Below, piece by piece: positions 22,246 to 30,530 of a stretch of 30,530 nucleotides of DNA (positions are counted from its first letter, which is position 1; each line of letters opens with the position of its first letter). Below the pieces are notes generated by a model. The model was not told where the DNA came from, ran no database searches, and worked only from the letters and a program-made list of their open reading frames with translations. The stretch comes from DATKHR01 sp035939575 (GTDB lineage: Bacteria; Acidobacteriota; Vicinamibacteria; Vicinamibacterales; CAVVIG01): contig DASZFS010000142.1 in assembly GCA_035939575.1 (NCBI GenBank), forward strand, positions 1-30,530. The letters are read 5' to 3'. The translations under genes and the position numbers were made by a program.

Positions 22246-25200
22246 CAGAAGACGCGCCTGACGCGGAACTCGAGCGCGTAGGTCTGGTCGTCCTCGTTGC
22301 GCGACAGCACCCACGACATGAGGTCGCTCTGGTCGATCTCGAGGAGCACGATCTGGTCGTTGGTCGTCGTGTTGAGGCTTCGAGAGAACGTCAGGTAGAC
22401 GCGATCGGAGATGCGCTTCCCGATCGTCAGTCGCGCCGTCGGGTTGATGCGGCCGGCCTGCGTGTTGTACGGGTCCACGAACGAAGGGCTCAGCTGGAAC
22501 GTGTTGACGCCGAATGTCTGCTCAACAACCCGTCCCACCTCCGACGAGATCGGTGTCGCCAGCGCCTGGGTGGCCCGGGAGGTCAGGATGTCTGTTTGGG
22601 TCTGACCTGGATCCCGAAGCGCACGCACCTCAGGCGGAGGCTGATTGTTGACGTCGCGCGGCGCGTCGCTGAAGAGCAGCGCCAGCACGTCGGCCGTGCT
22701 CGGCAGCGGCGGATCCGAGCTGATCGTCGGCCGGAGCTGCTCGCTCGTGCCGGCCATGCCGATGATCACGCGATAGGTCTGGCCCGGCACGTGCACGTTG
22801 GTCTCGGCCTCGACGTCGAAGAACGGCTCGATGCGCGTCGGGTTGGTGAAGTCCATGGACCCGCGCGTGATGCGATAGCGCCGGCCCTCGAACGTGACTT
22901 CCCCGCGCTCGATGTCGGCGTGGCCGAACACGACGGGGCGATCGTACGTGCCGCGCAGGGTCAGATCGGCGCTGGCGACCATCCGCGCGAGGTTGTTCTC
23001 CACGCGAAGCGTGGATGGCACCCGGAGCTGGACGTCGAACTTCAGTGGGATCACCGGCGCCGGCTCGGGCGCCAGACCGGTCGTTCCCCCCGATCGCCGC
23101 GACGCCAGGTCGAAGATGTTGCCCGGCGTGTCGATCCGGCGGTTCCACCCGGCGTTCTTCACCGTCACGGTGCCACCGAGCGTTGGTGACTGATAGTTGC
23201 CGGTCAGCACGAGGTCTGCATCCACAACCGAGCGGATGCCCTCCGGCACGCGGAGGTTGATGTCCTGACCGCGGGCGGTCACATTGAGATCGCCGGGAAC
23301 GTACCCGTTCAGGCCGATGCGGCCGCCGAACTGGACGGGCCCGCCGCCGAACGTCGCCGCCACGTCGTCCAGCCGGATGCCGTCCGAGTCGAAGTGCACC
23401 GTGCCGTTGATGTCGTCGAGCGCGTTTGGCAGCGAAAAGTAGCGAACGCGCCCTCCGGTGACGGTCGCGCTCCCCGAGAGGATCGGCTGCCGGATGGGTC
23501 CGTCGATCGAGGCGGTCAGCTCGGCGCGGCCCGACCCCCGAACGTCGCGGAAGAAGCCCTGCAGGATGCCGAGGTTGGCTTCGCCAGCCGCGCGCAGGGC
23601 GATGCGATCGTCGGTCAGGTTCACCGCACCCGACACGCGCAGCCGCGTGTCGTCCCCGACGAGCTCGAGCTCGTCGAGCTTCACCTGGCGGCGATCGAGC
23701 GACACGCGGACGGGCCCGGCATTCCTGATCGAGTAGTCGAACAGCCGCACTTCCACCCGATCGACAACGCCGTCGATGACCATGCGATCGACATTTGCCA
23801 GCTCGCCCACGATGCGGACCGATCCGCTGACGACGGCGGTGGTGTACGGGGACAGCCGCGGCTCGAACAGACGAACGTACGGGTCGAGAGAAGTGTCGTG
23901 GAAGCGCAGCGTCAATTCCGAATCGCGCTGCGGGGTGAGCGCGATTCGCCCTGTGCCGGTGACCGCGAGCCTGGGTGAGGCGGCGTCGATTTCGCCGCTC
24001 AGCTGTGCGCCGCGCATCGCCAGGGTCCCGCTCACTTGCCCGACCGTCTCGTCGCCGACGGCCAGGTCGCTGACCCGGAACCGGACGTCGTTGCGAGGGA
24101 CGTCGAACGTGCCGCTGCCGGTCGCCGTGAACTCGGCAACGCCGGCCAGCGTGACGTTCGGATAATGGGCGAACGCGACGCGATCGAGCGGAATCCGCCG
24201 GCCGTCGGCGTTCAGCGAGTACGTGGAGTCCCAGCCGATGTACGCCGCCCCGGTGACTTCGCCGTCCCCTTTGGTCAGCTCGATGTTGTCGAGGCGGACG
24301 CCGCTCCCGTCGAAACGCAGCGACGCGGTGGCCTTTTCGAACGGCTCGCCATAGGCCACCCCGGCGTCGATGGTCATGCCGCCGAAGCCGAGCGGCCGCT
24401 CGTACTGCCCGGTGAGATGGAACTCGCCGGACAAGCGTCCCGACACCGGGTATTCGTCGATCCGAAAAGCGTGGCGCAATCCATCCAGATCGCGGCGGAC
24501 GACGCGGAACCGCGCATCCATCTCGTCGCCGCCATCGTCCCGCGGATACCCAAGCGAGAACAGACCGTCCACGTGGATCTCGGAATCCTCGTCGCGCACG
24601 ACGGCGTCTTTGACGGTCACGTAGCTGTTCTGGATGACGATGTGGCCGCGCGCCGATCCCCACGGCGTGTCGAACGCGCGCAGGCCGTCGCCGGTGAAGT
24701 CCCCCTCGACGCGCGGGCGGCGGAACGGGCCGATCATCGCGCCGTCGAACTCACCGCGACCGCCGAACGCGACCGGGCCGGTCGGCGATCCGAAGTCGCT
24801 GATGATGCCCGCGAGCACCTGATCGCTCTCCTGCCAGTCGGCGCTCGTCACGTGAAACGTGAAGCGCGATCGGTCGCCGTACGCGGTCGTCCCGTCGAAG
24901 GTGACGTGCGTCCGTTCGGTCACGAACCGGCTCGGCCCGAAGGTCACGTCATCGGGCCCGTACTCATACGTCGCTTCGCCCGCGATGGGCAGATGTCCGG
25001 GCAATGGCGTCGGCGCAAACGGTCCCCACTCCCCGCGGTGCGCGCGATCGGCGTCGGCCGCGAGCGTAGCGGGCATGGGGGTCGCGCCGGCGGGAGCGGT
25101 GACCACCAGATGCCCTTCACCCCGGTGTTCTGCGAACCGGCCGAGCGGCCATTCGAGCACGTTGTGCCAGGCGGCCGACCCCGAGAACCGCTGGCCCCGA

Positions 25201-26333
25201 AGCTGCAGAAAGTCGGTGAGCTGCCGCAGGTCTGCGCCGGCGACGTCGAACTCGAAGCGCGAGGTCGGCTTGATTTTCGAGCCGAGCGGTTTGATCGCGT
25301 ACGCAAACGTGGCGTCGCCGCCTGAGAATTTCGCGCCAGCGCGGTAGACGTCGAACGCTTTCGGCGTCCAGTGCAGCGCGCCGTAGAGCGACGGAAACCG
25401 GTAATCGTACACGCCGAGCATGTCGCTGGTGAACGTGCCGGCCAGATCGCGCCCGTCCTTGAAGAGATGGAAGGTCCCGTCGAAGTTCCCGTCCCCCGAC
25501 AGCGGCCACGGGTCGTTCTTGAAGAAGATCTCCCGCATCCGGGGGAAATGCACGCGCGAACGCACCTGATAGGTCTGTTCCGGCCAGTGGGCCAGGTCGA
25601 CGTCGCCGCGGGCGACCGTCGCCGCGCCGTCGGTGTCGAGGTCGATACGCTCGAGATGAACCCGCGGGCCGTCGAGCACGAACTGCGCCTTCATGCGTGC
25701 CCACATCGGCACGTCGTCCTGAATCGCGACGGTGCCGTCGGTGAACGTCGCAGTGCCGTGATACTCGGGCAGGTTGGCGATGTCGATGCTCAAGTTACGG
25801 CAGACGACGCTCCACGGCGCCTCGTGGTCCTCGTAGGCGAACTGCCCGCGCGAACCGTGGAACGATCGCATCGTGACCTTGAACGGGCGGGGACCACCGG
25901 GGCTGCTGTCGTTGCGCGTCAGGCGTGGGAAATTGTGCTCGTTCGGCCACTTCTCCACCAGCATCGCCCAGTCGGTCAACTCGACGGCCGCGATCGTGAA
26001 ATCCGGCCTGACGGCGAACGCGGGCACCCACTCGAGCTGGAACGACAGACGCTGCGCGCTGAAGAACGGGCGGTCGCCGGGGTGCAGGCCCTCGATGGAG
26101 AGGTTCTCGACCACGATCCGTCCGCTGAACAGGTGAATGCTCAGCGCCCCGACGTGCAGGGGCCGCTCCATGTAGCGCGACCCGTACTTCTCCGCGTACG
26201 GTCGCGCGATCGGCCCCAGATCGACGGTCAGGGACACGACGATCGCGGCGGCCAGCAGCGCGATCACCAGGGTGAGGCTGAAGCTGACGTAGCGAACGGC
26301 TCTGTGATCGCGGATCCGCTTGAACAGATTCAC
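22245..26333 (-). CDS. tamB: TamB-like (AsmA/DUF490) envelope-spanning protein
   Basis: A very long (1362-residue) inner-membrane-anchored protein. One N-terminal helix (about 14-36) is followed by long beta-rich repeats of the AsmA/TamB type and a C-terminal DUF490 region. Recognisable there are GHADIERGEVTFEGRRYRI, MDFTNPTRIEPFFDVEAET, TYRVIIGMAGTSEQLRPT and SSDPPLPSTADVLALLFSD, and the end RISDRVYLTFSRSLNT ... FRVRRVF. TamB proteins form a hydrophobic groove across the periplasm that carries phospholipid to the outer membrane and works with an Omp85 partner, encoded directly downstream. The start is a GTG at 26333 whose GTGA overlaps the stop of the biotin carrier gene. The coupling to carboxylase subunits upstream is unusual. 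Confidence 0.93.
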   Translation of the reverse strand: MNLFKRIRDHRAVRYVSFSLTLVIALLAAAIVVSLTVDLGPIARPYAEKYGSRYMERPLHVGALSIHLFSGRIVVENLSIEGLHPGDRPFFSAQRLSFQLEWVPAFAVRPDFTIAAVELTDWAMLVEKWPNEHNFPRLTRNDSSPGGPRPFKVTMRSFHGSRGQFAYEDHEAPWSVVCRNLSIDIANLPEYHGTATFTDGTVAIQDDVPMWARMKAQFVLDGPRVHLERIDLDTDGAATVARGDVDLAHWPEQTYQVRSRVHFPRMREIFFKNDPWPLSGDGNFDGTFHLFKDGRDLAGTFTSDMLGVYDYRFPSLYGALHWTPKAFDVYRAGAKFSGGDATFAYAIKPLGSKIKPTSRFEFDVAGADLRQLTDFLQLRGQRFSGSAAWHNVLEWPLGRFAEHRGEGHLVVTAPAGATPMPATLAADADRAHRGEWGPFAPTPLPGHLPIAGEATYEYGPDDVTFGPSRFVTERTHVTFDGTTAYGDRSRFTFHVTSADWQESDQVLAGIISDFGSPTGPVAFGGRGEFDGAMIGPFRRPRVEGDFTGDGLRAFDTPWGSARGHIVIQNSYVTVKDAVVRDEDSEIHVDGLFSLGYPRDDGGDEMDARFRVVRRDLDGLRHAFRIDEYPVSGRLSGEFHLTGQYERPLGFGGMTIDAGVAYGEPFEKATASLRFDGSGVRLDNIELTKGDGEVTGAAYIGWDSTYSLNADGRRIPLDRVAFAHYPNVTLAGVAEFTATGSGTFDVPRNDVRFRVSDLAVGDETVGQVSGTLAMRGAQLSGEIDAASPRLAVTGTGRIALTPQRDSELTLRFHDTSLDPYVRLFEPRLSPYTTAVVSGSVRIVGELANVDRMVIDGVVDRVEVRLFDYSIRNAGPVRVSLDRRQVKLDELELVGDDTRLRVSGAVNLTDDRIALRAAGEANLGILQGFFRDVRGSGRAELTASIDGPIRQPILSGSATVTGGRVRYFSLPNALDDINGTVHFDSDGIRLDDVAATFGGGPVQFGGRIGLNGYVPGDLNVTARGQDINLRVPEGIRSVVDADLVLTGNYQSPTLGGTVTVKNAGWNRRIDTPGNIFDLASRRSGGTTGLAPEPAPVIPLKFDVQLRVPSTLRVENNLARMVASADLTLRGTYDRPVVFGHADIERGEVTFEGRRYRITRGSMDFTNPTRIEPFFDVEAETNVHVPGQTYRVIIGMAGTSEQLRPTISSDPPLPSTADVLALLFSDAPRDVNNQPPPEVRALRDPGQTQTDILTSRATQALATPISSEVGRVVEQTFGVNTFQLSPSFVDPYNTQAGRINPTARLTIGKRISDRVYLTFSRSLNTTTNDQIVLLEIDQSDLMSWVLSRNEDDQTYALEFRVRRVF

Positions 26334-26845
26334 TGGATGACGATGAGCAGCGCGCCCGCGTCGACCGAGCGGCCTTCGCGCGCCTGAACCTCGGTCACGG
26401 TGCCGGTCCGGCCGGCGCGCAGCTCGTTCTCCATCTTCATCGCTTCGACAACGACCAGCGGCTGGCGGGGCGCGACCGAATCGCCGACCTTCACCAGCAC
26501 CCGAACGATCTTCCCCGGCATCGGGGCGGTCAGCCGCTGCGGCCCCGCGGTTGCGGATCCCCCATCGTCGCGCCGCCGGCGGCGGCCGTTCAGGACGACC
26601 GGCACCGGCGTACCCTGCACGCCGACTGTCAGCTCACCCGCGGCATCGGGCGCGACAACGGTCACGGTCGCCACCCTGGCCGCCGTCGACGCCGTGCCGT
26701 CAAGAATGAGCGACAGCGTGTTCGCGTCGATGCGCGCCGCATCCACGCGTCGCGCCTTCCCGTTCACCGTGACAACGAAGGCCGCGCCCTCACGCGTGAC
26801 CGTCACCTGGCGCGTCCGTCCGCCCACTTCGACCTCGTACTGCAT
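26330..26845 (-). CDS. Biotin carboxyl carrier protein of an acyl-CoA carboxylase
   Basis: A 171-residue carrier subunit. The C-terminal biotinyl domain (about 103-171) has the biotinylation motif EAMKMEN with Lys137, preceded by APMPGKIVRVLVKVGDSV. The N-terminal half (1-85) is a beta-rich domain of the kind that docks the carrier to the biotin carboxylase in propionyl- or acetyl-CoA carboxylases. A short Arg-rich linker (RRRRRDD, 88-94) joins them. The gene starts 6 bases after the biotin carboxylase stop and its own stop overlaps the tamB start, so it is the hinge between the carboxylase and envelope parts of the operon. Confidence 0.94.
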   Translation of the reverse strand: MQYEVEVGGRTRQVTVTREGAAFVVTVNGKARRVDAARIDANTLSLILDGTASTAARVATVTVVAPDAAGELTVGVQGTPVPVVLNGRRRRRDDGGSATAGPQRLTAPMPGKIVRVLVKVGDSVAPRQPLVVVEAMKMENELRAGRTGTVTEVQAREGRSVDAGALLIVIQ

Positions 26846-26851
26846 AGGCCG

Positions 26852-28390
26852 CTACAGGCTCCGCAACCCCTCGGCGCGAGCCTGAGATTTCCAGCGGCCC
26901 CCGACATCGACGCCTGCCGCGGTCTCGGTGGCCGGAGGTCCCGCGCGACCCACCGCGCCCGGTGACAGCACCGCCTGCAAGGCAGTCGCGATGGCGGCGA
27001 TCTCCTCTGCCTCAGGTGACGGCTGCACGAACGGGCGGCCATTCCGCGCTTTGAGGATGTCGTCGAGATAGGTCGTGTGGAATTGGCCGGCCACGAACTC
27101 CGGCTGGTCGAACAGCCACAGAAAGAACGGGACCGTCGTCTTGATGCCGGCGACCAGATACTCGCCGAGGGCCCGACGCATCCGCGCGATTGCCAGTGGC
27201 CGGTCCTCGGCCCAGGCCACCAGCTTCGAGATCATCGGGTCGTAGAAAATCGGTACGTCGAGGCCGGCGGTCGCTCCGCTGTCGTCGCGAATGCCTGGAC
27301 CGCCGGGCGTCCTGAGCTGCAGGATGCGGCCGGGAGACGGCAGGAAGCCGTTGTCCGGATCTTCGGCGTAGATGCGGCATTCGATCGCGTGGCCGCGGAC
27401 GAGCGAGCCGGGATCGAGATCCAGCCGCTCGCCGCGCGCGATGCGAATCTGCCAGCGGACGAGATCGAGCCCGGTCACCATCTCTGTGATCGGATGCTCG
27501 ACCTGCAGCCGTGTGTTCATCTCGAGAAAGTAGAACCGGCCGTCCTCGTCGAGAAGAAACTCGATCGTGCCGGCGCTGGTGTAGCCGACCGCGGCGGCCA
27601 CGGCCGCTGCCGCGGACATCATGCGGGCTCGCAGCGCCGGCGCGACGGCCAGCGAAGGCGTCTCCTCGACGACTTTCTGGTGACGCCGCTGGATGGAGCA
27701 CTCGCGCTCGACGAACGGCAGCACGGTGCCGTGGGTGTCGCCGAGCAGTTGGACCTCGATGTGCCGCGGCCGCTTCAGCTGTCGCTCGAGGTAGACGGCC
27801 GAGTCGCCGAATGCCGCGCTGGCCTCGGATCGCGCGGCGCGGACGGCCGCGGGCAGCTCCGCGAGATCGGCAACGGCGCGCATGCCTTTTCCGCCGCCTC
27901 CGGCGACAGCCTTGACCAGGAGCGGAAAGCCGATCGCGTCTGCGATGGAGGCAATCGCAGCGTCCGGAACGTCGACGCCGAGCGGGTCCTCGGTGCCGGG
28001 CACGACCGGAACCCCGGCTCGCCGGGCCGCCGTCCGCGCCGCGGTCTTGCTCCCCATCGTCTCGATGGCGCGCGCGGTCGGGCCGACGAACGTGATGCCG
28101 GCATCTTCCACGGCGGCGGCGAACTCCTCGTTCTCGGCCAGGAAGCCATAACCCGGATGGACCGCATCCGAACCCGATCGCTTCGCCACGTCGAGAATCC
28201 GGTCGATCCGCAGGTAGCTCTCGCGCGGTGCATTCGGACCGATCGGATACGCTTCGTCCGCGAGCCGCACGTGCAGCGCCGTGCGATCGCACTCGGAGTA
28301 CACCGAGACGGGCGAGATACCCATCTCACGGCACGTACGAATGATCCGCACGGCGATCTCGCCGCGGTTCGCTATCAGAAGCTTCTTCAT
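26852..28390 (-). CDS. accC: Biotin carboxylase subunit of an acyl-CoA carboxylase
   Basis: A 512-residue ATP-grasp enzyme that carboxylates biotin with bicarbonate and ATP. The N-terminal MKKLLIANRGEIAVRIIRTCREMG is diagnostic. The ATP-grasp glycine loop is VKAVAGGGGKGMRAV (159-173), and the catalytic region reads FLEMNTRLQVEHPITEMVTG (about 284-303), including the conserved Glu and Arg. HPGYGFLAEN (78-87) is also typical. It is about 60 residues longer than the AccC core because of a C-terminal tail, which is Ala/Gly-rich. No Shine-Dalgarno is seen before the ATG. With the carrier and carboxyltransferase genes it makes a full acyl-CoA carboxylase, probably for acetyl- or propionyl-CoA. Confidence 0.95.
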   Translation of the reverse strand: MKKLLIANRGEIAVRIIRTCREMGISPVSVYSECDRTALHVRLADEAYPIGPNAPRESYLRIDRILDVAKRSGSDAVHPGYGFLAENEEFAAAVEDAGITFVGPTARAIETMGSKTAARTAARRAGVPVVPGTEDPLGVDVPDAAIASIADAIGFPLLVKAVAGGGGKGMRAVADLAELPAAVRAARSEASAAFGDSAVYLERQLKRPRHIEVQLLGDTHGTVLPFVERECSIQRRHQKVVEETPSLAVAPALRARMMSAAAAVAAAVGYTSAGTIEFLLDEDGRFYFLEMNTRLQVEHPITEMVTGLDLVRWQIRIARGERLDLDPGSLVRGHAIECRIYAEDPDNGFLPSPGRILQLRTPGGPGIRDDSGATAGLDVPIFYDPMISKLVAWAEDRPLAIARMRRALGEYLVAGIKTTVPFFLWLFDQPEFVAGQFHTTYLDDILKARNGRPFVQPSPEAEEIAAIATALQAVLSPGAVGRAGPPATETAAGVDVGGRWKSQARAEGLRSL

Positions 28391-28452
28391 GTCGGCAGTT
28401 GCTATCTGGTTCCGGTTGCTACACCGTCCGGACCAGGACCATTATCGTATGT

Positions 28453-30033
28453 TCAGCGCAGTACGGGCGGACGCCTGTGGTGTGTGGCCTGCTCGTAGGC
28501 GTAGGCCAGGCGGAGCAGGGTGGGCTCGGCCCAGGGCCGGCCGAAGAACTGCAGGCCGGCCGGAAGCGTACCCCCGCGCGTAAAGCCCATGGGTACGGTG
28601 ATCGCCGGAAAGCCGGTGCTCGGCGAGAAGAACTGGTTGTTGTCGCCCGCCGGCGTGTTGAGATCGCCAATGAGCCGCGGCAGATTGCTCCAGGTCGGAT
28701 AGATGAGCGCATCGAGCTCCCGCTCGTCCATCAGCTTGATGACAGCGTCGCGCAGCTTGACGCGAAACGCGTCGCGGCTTTGACAACCTGCCGACAGCCC
28801 GGGCGCGTCGTCGGCCGCCTGCGCAGACTCGAGCCGCGCCTGGATTGACGGGTGGAACCGGCGCGAGGCGATGATCTCCTCGAGCGAGTGCATCGGTGCC
28901 CTGTCGCCCAGTCCCGCCAGGTACGCGTTCAGATCGTGCTTGAGCTGATTGCATCCGCCGCCCTGCGTCGCGCGGAGCTCGGCCAGCCCCTGGACGTCGA
29001 CCGGGTCGAGCACTTCGGCGCCGAGATTCCGCAGCTCGCCCACGGCCGCGCGGAACACCTCGTCGACGGCGGGGTCGAGCGTCGGCGTGTCGTAAGCCTG
29101 GTGCAGGACGCCGAGGCGCGCGCCCTTCAGGCCCTCAGGCTTGAGCGCCGCGGCGTAGCTGGCATCGACATGCCCGCGACCGGCCGCCGTGGCCGGATCG
29201 CCACGATCCTCCCCCGCGATGACCTGCAGGACGGTGGCGCTGTCGGCGACGGTGCGTGTGAGCACGCCCGCGATGTCCGCAGCGAGATTCAACGGCACGA
29301 CGCCGGCGCGGCTCACGAGGCCCATCGTGGAGCGAAGCCCCACGAGCGCCTGGTGCGCCGCGGGGCCGCGTATGGAATCGCCGGTGTCGCTGGCCGTGGC
29401 CACGAGCGCGAAGTTCGCAGCCAGCGCCGCCGCCGACCCGCCGCTCGATCCCGCCGTCACGCGTGTGGTGTCGTACGGATTGCGCGTGTAGCCGGGCAGG
29501 ATCGAGCTGATCGTCTCGACCGGGCTGAATGCAAACTCGGCCATGTTCGACTTCGCGATCACAACCGCCCCGGCATCGCGCAGACGCTTGACGACCGTCG
29601 CATCCTTCCCGGTCCGCATGTCCTTCAGCGACAGCGACCCGGCGGTCGTCGGCATGTCGAACGTCTCGTAGTTGTCCTTCACGATCAGCGGCACGCAGTG
29701 CAGCGGGCCGACCGCGCCTGATTGCCGGAGACGGCGGTCGAGGTCGTCCGCGGTCTTGAGCGCGTCGGGATTGACGAGCACGATCGCGTTCAGCGCAGCG
29801 CCCTTCTTGTCGTGCGCGTCGATGCGCGCCAGGTACTGCTCGACGAGCGACCGGCACGTGAGCGATCGGTCGCGGAGCGCGGCCTGCACCTGGGCGATCG
29901 TCGTTTCCTCGAGACGAAACGGCCCGCCTCCGCTCGCCTGGTTCGCCACGCGAGCTTCGGCGCGACCAGTGGTCACAGCTGTGAGCGTGACAGCGGCGAG
30001 CGCCGCGACGATCGCGGCGAGGGCTTTGATCAC
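28453..30033 (-). CDS. Secreted amidase (amidase signature family)
   Basis: A 526-residue serine amidase with an N-terminal signal peptide (about 1-26), so it acts outside the cytoplasm. The Ser-cisSer-Lys triad is readable: Lys119 in PLIVKDNYETF, the SSGGS loop (196-200) and nucleophile Ser220 in DTGDSIRGPAA. The canonical motif is TGGSIRxPA; the Asp at 219 replaces a Gly but also occurs as a polar residue in related secreted amidases, as far as I recall. The substrate is unknown; cell-wall or aryl amides are possible. Its GTG start (30033) overlaps the carboxyltransferase stop by 4 bp, so it is translationally coupled to a cytoplasmic carboxylase subunit, although a secreted hydrolase has no obvious role there. 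The biotin carboxylase begins 62 bases after its stop. Confidence 0.92.
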   Translation of the reverse strand: MIKALAAIVAALAAVTLTAVTTGRAEARVANQASGGGPFRLEETTIAQVQAALRDRSLTCRSLVEQYLARIDAHDKKGAALNAIVLVNPDALKTADDLDRRLRQSGAVGPLHCVPLIVKDNYETFDMPTTAGSLSLKDMRTGKDATVVKRLRDAGAVVIAKSNMAEFAFSPVETISSILPGYTRNPYDTTRVTAGSSGGSAAALAANFALVATASDTGDSIRGPAAHQALVGLRSTMGLVSRAGVVPLNLAADIAGVLTRTVADSATVLQVIAGEDRGDPATAAGRGHVDASYAAALKPEGLKGARLGVLHQAYDTPTLDPAVDEVFRAAVGELRNLGAEVLDPVDVQGLAELRATQGGGCNQLKHDLNAYLAGLGDRAPMHSLEEIIASRRFHPSIQARLESAQAADDAPGLSAGCQSRDAFRVKLRDAVIKLMDERELDALIYPTWSNLPRLIGDLNTPAGDNNQFFSPSTGFPAITVPMGFTRGGTLPAGLQFFGRPWAEPTLLRLAYAYEQATHHRRPPVLR

Positions 30034-30530
30034 AGCGGGATGTTCCCGTGCTTCTTCGGTGGGTTCTTCACCCGCTTGCCGTCGAGGTTCCTGAGCGCCG
30101 TGATGAGCTTGCGCCGCGTCTCACGCGGATGAATCACCTCGTCGACGAAGCCACGGCCGGCGGCGATGTAGGGGTTGGCGAACTTCTCCCGGAACTCCTG
30201 CACCTTCTCGGCGCGCGCGGCGACCGGGTCGGCGGCCGCGTCCAGCTCGCGCTTATAGAGGATGTTCACGGCACCCTCCGGCCCCATGACTGCGATCTCC
30301 GCCGTCGGCCACGCATAGTTGAAGTCGGTGCGGATGTGCTTGCTCGACATCACGCAGTACGCGCCGCCATAGGCCTTCCGCGTGATGACCGTCACTTTCG
30401 GTACCGTCGCCTCGGCGAACGCGAAGAGGAGCTTCGCGCCGTGTCTGATGATGCCGCCGTATTCCTGCACGGTACCGGGCAGGAACCCCGGCACGTCCTC
30501 GAAGGTGACGAGCGGGATGTTGAACGCGTC
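30030..30530 (-). CDS. Acyl-CoA carboxylase carboxyltransferase subunit, C-terminal part (cut by the window edge)
   Basis: The last 166 residues of a PccB/AccD-type carboxyltransferase; the start lies beyond 30530. The visible part has DVPGFLPGTVQE, GIIRHGAKLLFAFAEATVPKVTVITRKAYGGAYCVM, AWPTAEIAVMGPEGAVNILY, the PYIAAGRGFVDEVIHPRETR segment and the closing KKHGNIPL, all typical of propionyl-CoA carboxylase beta subunits. This subunit moves the carboxyl group from biotin to acetyl- or propionyl-CoA in the cytoplasm. It is upstream of the amidase, biotin carboxylase and carrier genes on the same strand. Confidence 0.95.
   Translation of the reverse strand, partial: DAFNIPLVTFEDVPGFLPGTVQEYGGIIRHGAKLLFAFAEATVPKVTVITRKAYGGAYCVMSSKHIRTDFNYAWPTAEIAVMGPEGAVNILYKRELDAAADPVAARAEKVQEFREKFANPYIAAGRGFVDEVIHPRETRRKLITALRNLDGKRVKNPPKKHGNIPL

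Noticed and set aside
22630..24663. Second minus-strand frame of 677 codons within tamB
   Set aside because: Arg-rich out-of-frame translation of a long high-GC gene; tamB itself has the family motifs.

Overview
The window reads as a high-GC, Gram-negative (diderm) chromosome segment. An outer-membrane export set (TamB, an Omp85 protein and a SurA-like chaperone), lipoproteins with signal peptides and an envelope-linked NtrC-type two-component system all require an outer membrane. The mix of a BlaI/M56 pair, a DinB-like secreted protein, a class II ribonucleotide reductase and DUF547 and DUF1080 proteins resembles soil Acidobacteriota such as the Vicinamibacteria lineage. That placement is inference from gene content; no rRNA or tRNA gene is present to test it. 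I see no CRISPR array, insertion sequence, phage or clear horizontal island.

Layout. 1-4370: a partial minus-strand ORF at the edge, an amino-acid permease on the plus strand, an orphan promoter with a doubtful small ORF, then a minus-strand group of alpha/beta hydrolase, DUF547 protein and SDR oxidoreductase. 4478-7426: a BlaI-type repressor and an M56 membrane metalloprotease overlap by 4 bp, behind a promoter carrying two palindromic operators. The protease ends in an unusual array of 34-residue repeats. 7493-9092: a divergent pair of secreted proteins (DinB-like; concanavalin-like DUF1080). 9108-9260: an inverted-repeat element between convergent genes, with a relative at 4405-4469. 9338-12625: vitamin B12-dependent ribonucleotide reductase behind two NrdR-like boxes spaced 32 bp. 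12984-17889: proline-rich lipoprotein, sensor kinase and sigma-54 activator on the minus strand, facing a plus-strand glycine-zipper lipoprotein with a sigma-54-like promoter. 17913-18731: CPBP membrane protease.

18740-30530 looks like one long minus-strand operon: acyl-CoA carboxylase carboxyltransferase, secreted amidase, biotin carboxylase, biotin carrier protein, TamB, an Omp85 protein with about seven POTRA domains, and a SurA-like protein without a parvulin domain. Most of the junctions overlap by 1-4 bp, which points to translational coupling. It joins a malonyl/methylmalonyl-CoA-forming enzyme to machinery that builds the outer membrane.

The region also carries many short tandem repeats: heptamer arrays between genes and 9-bp or 24-bp units inside reading frames. 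Nothing is unmistakably a new system. The best leads are the repeat-bearing M56 sensor, the carboxylase-TamB-Omp85 operon, the predicted sigma-54 envelope circuit and the dispersed inverted-repeat element.
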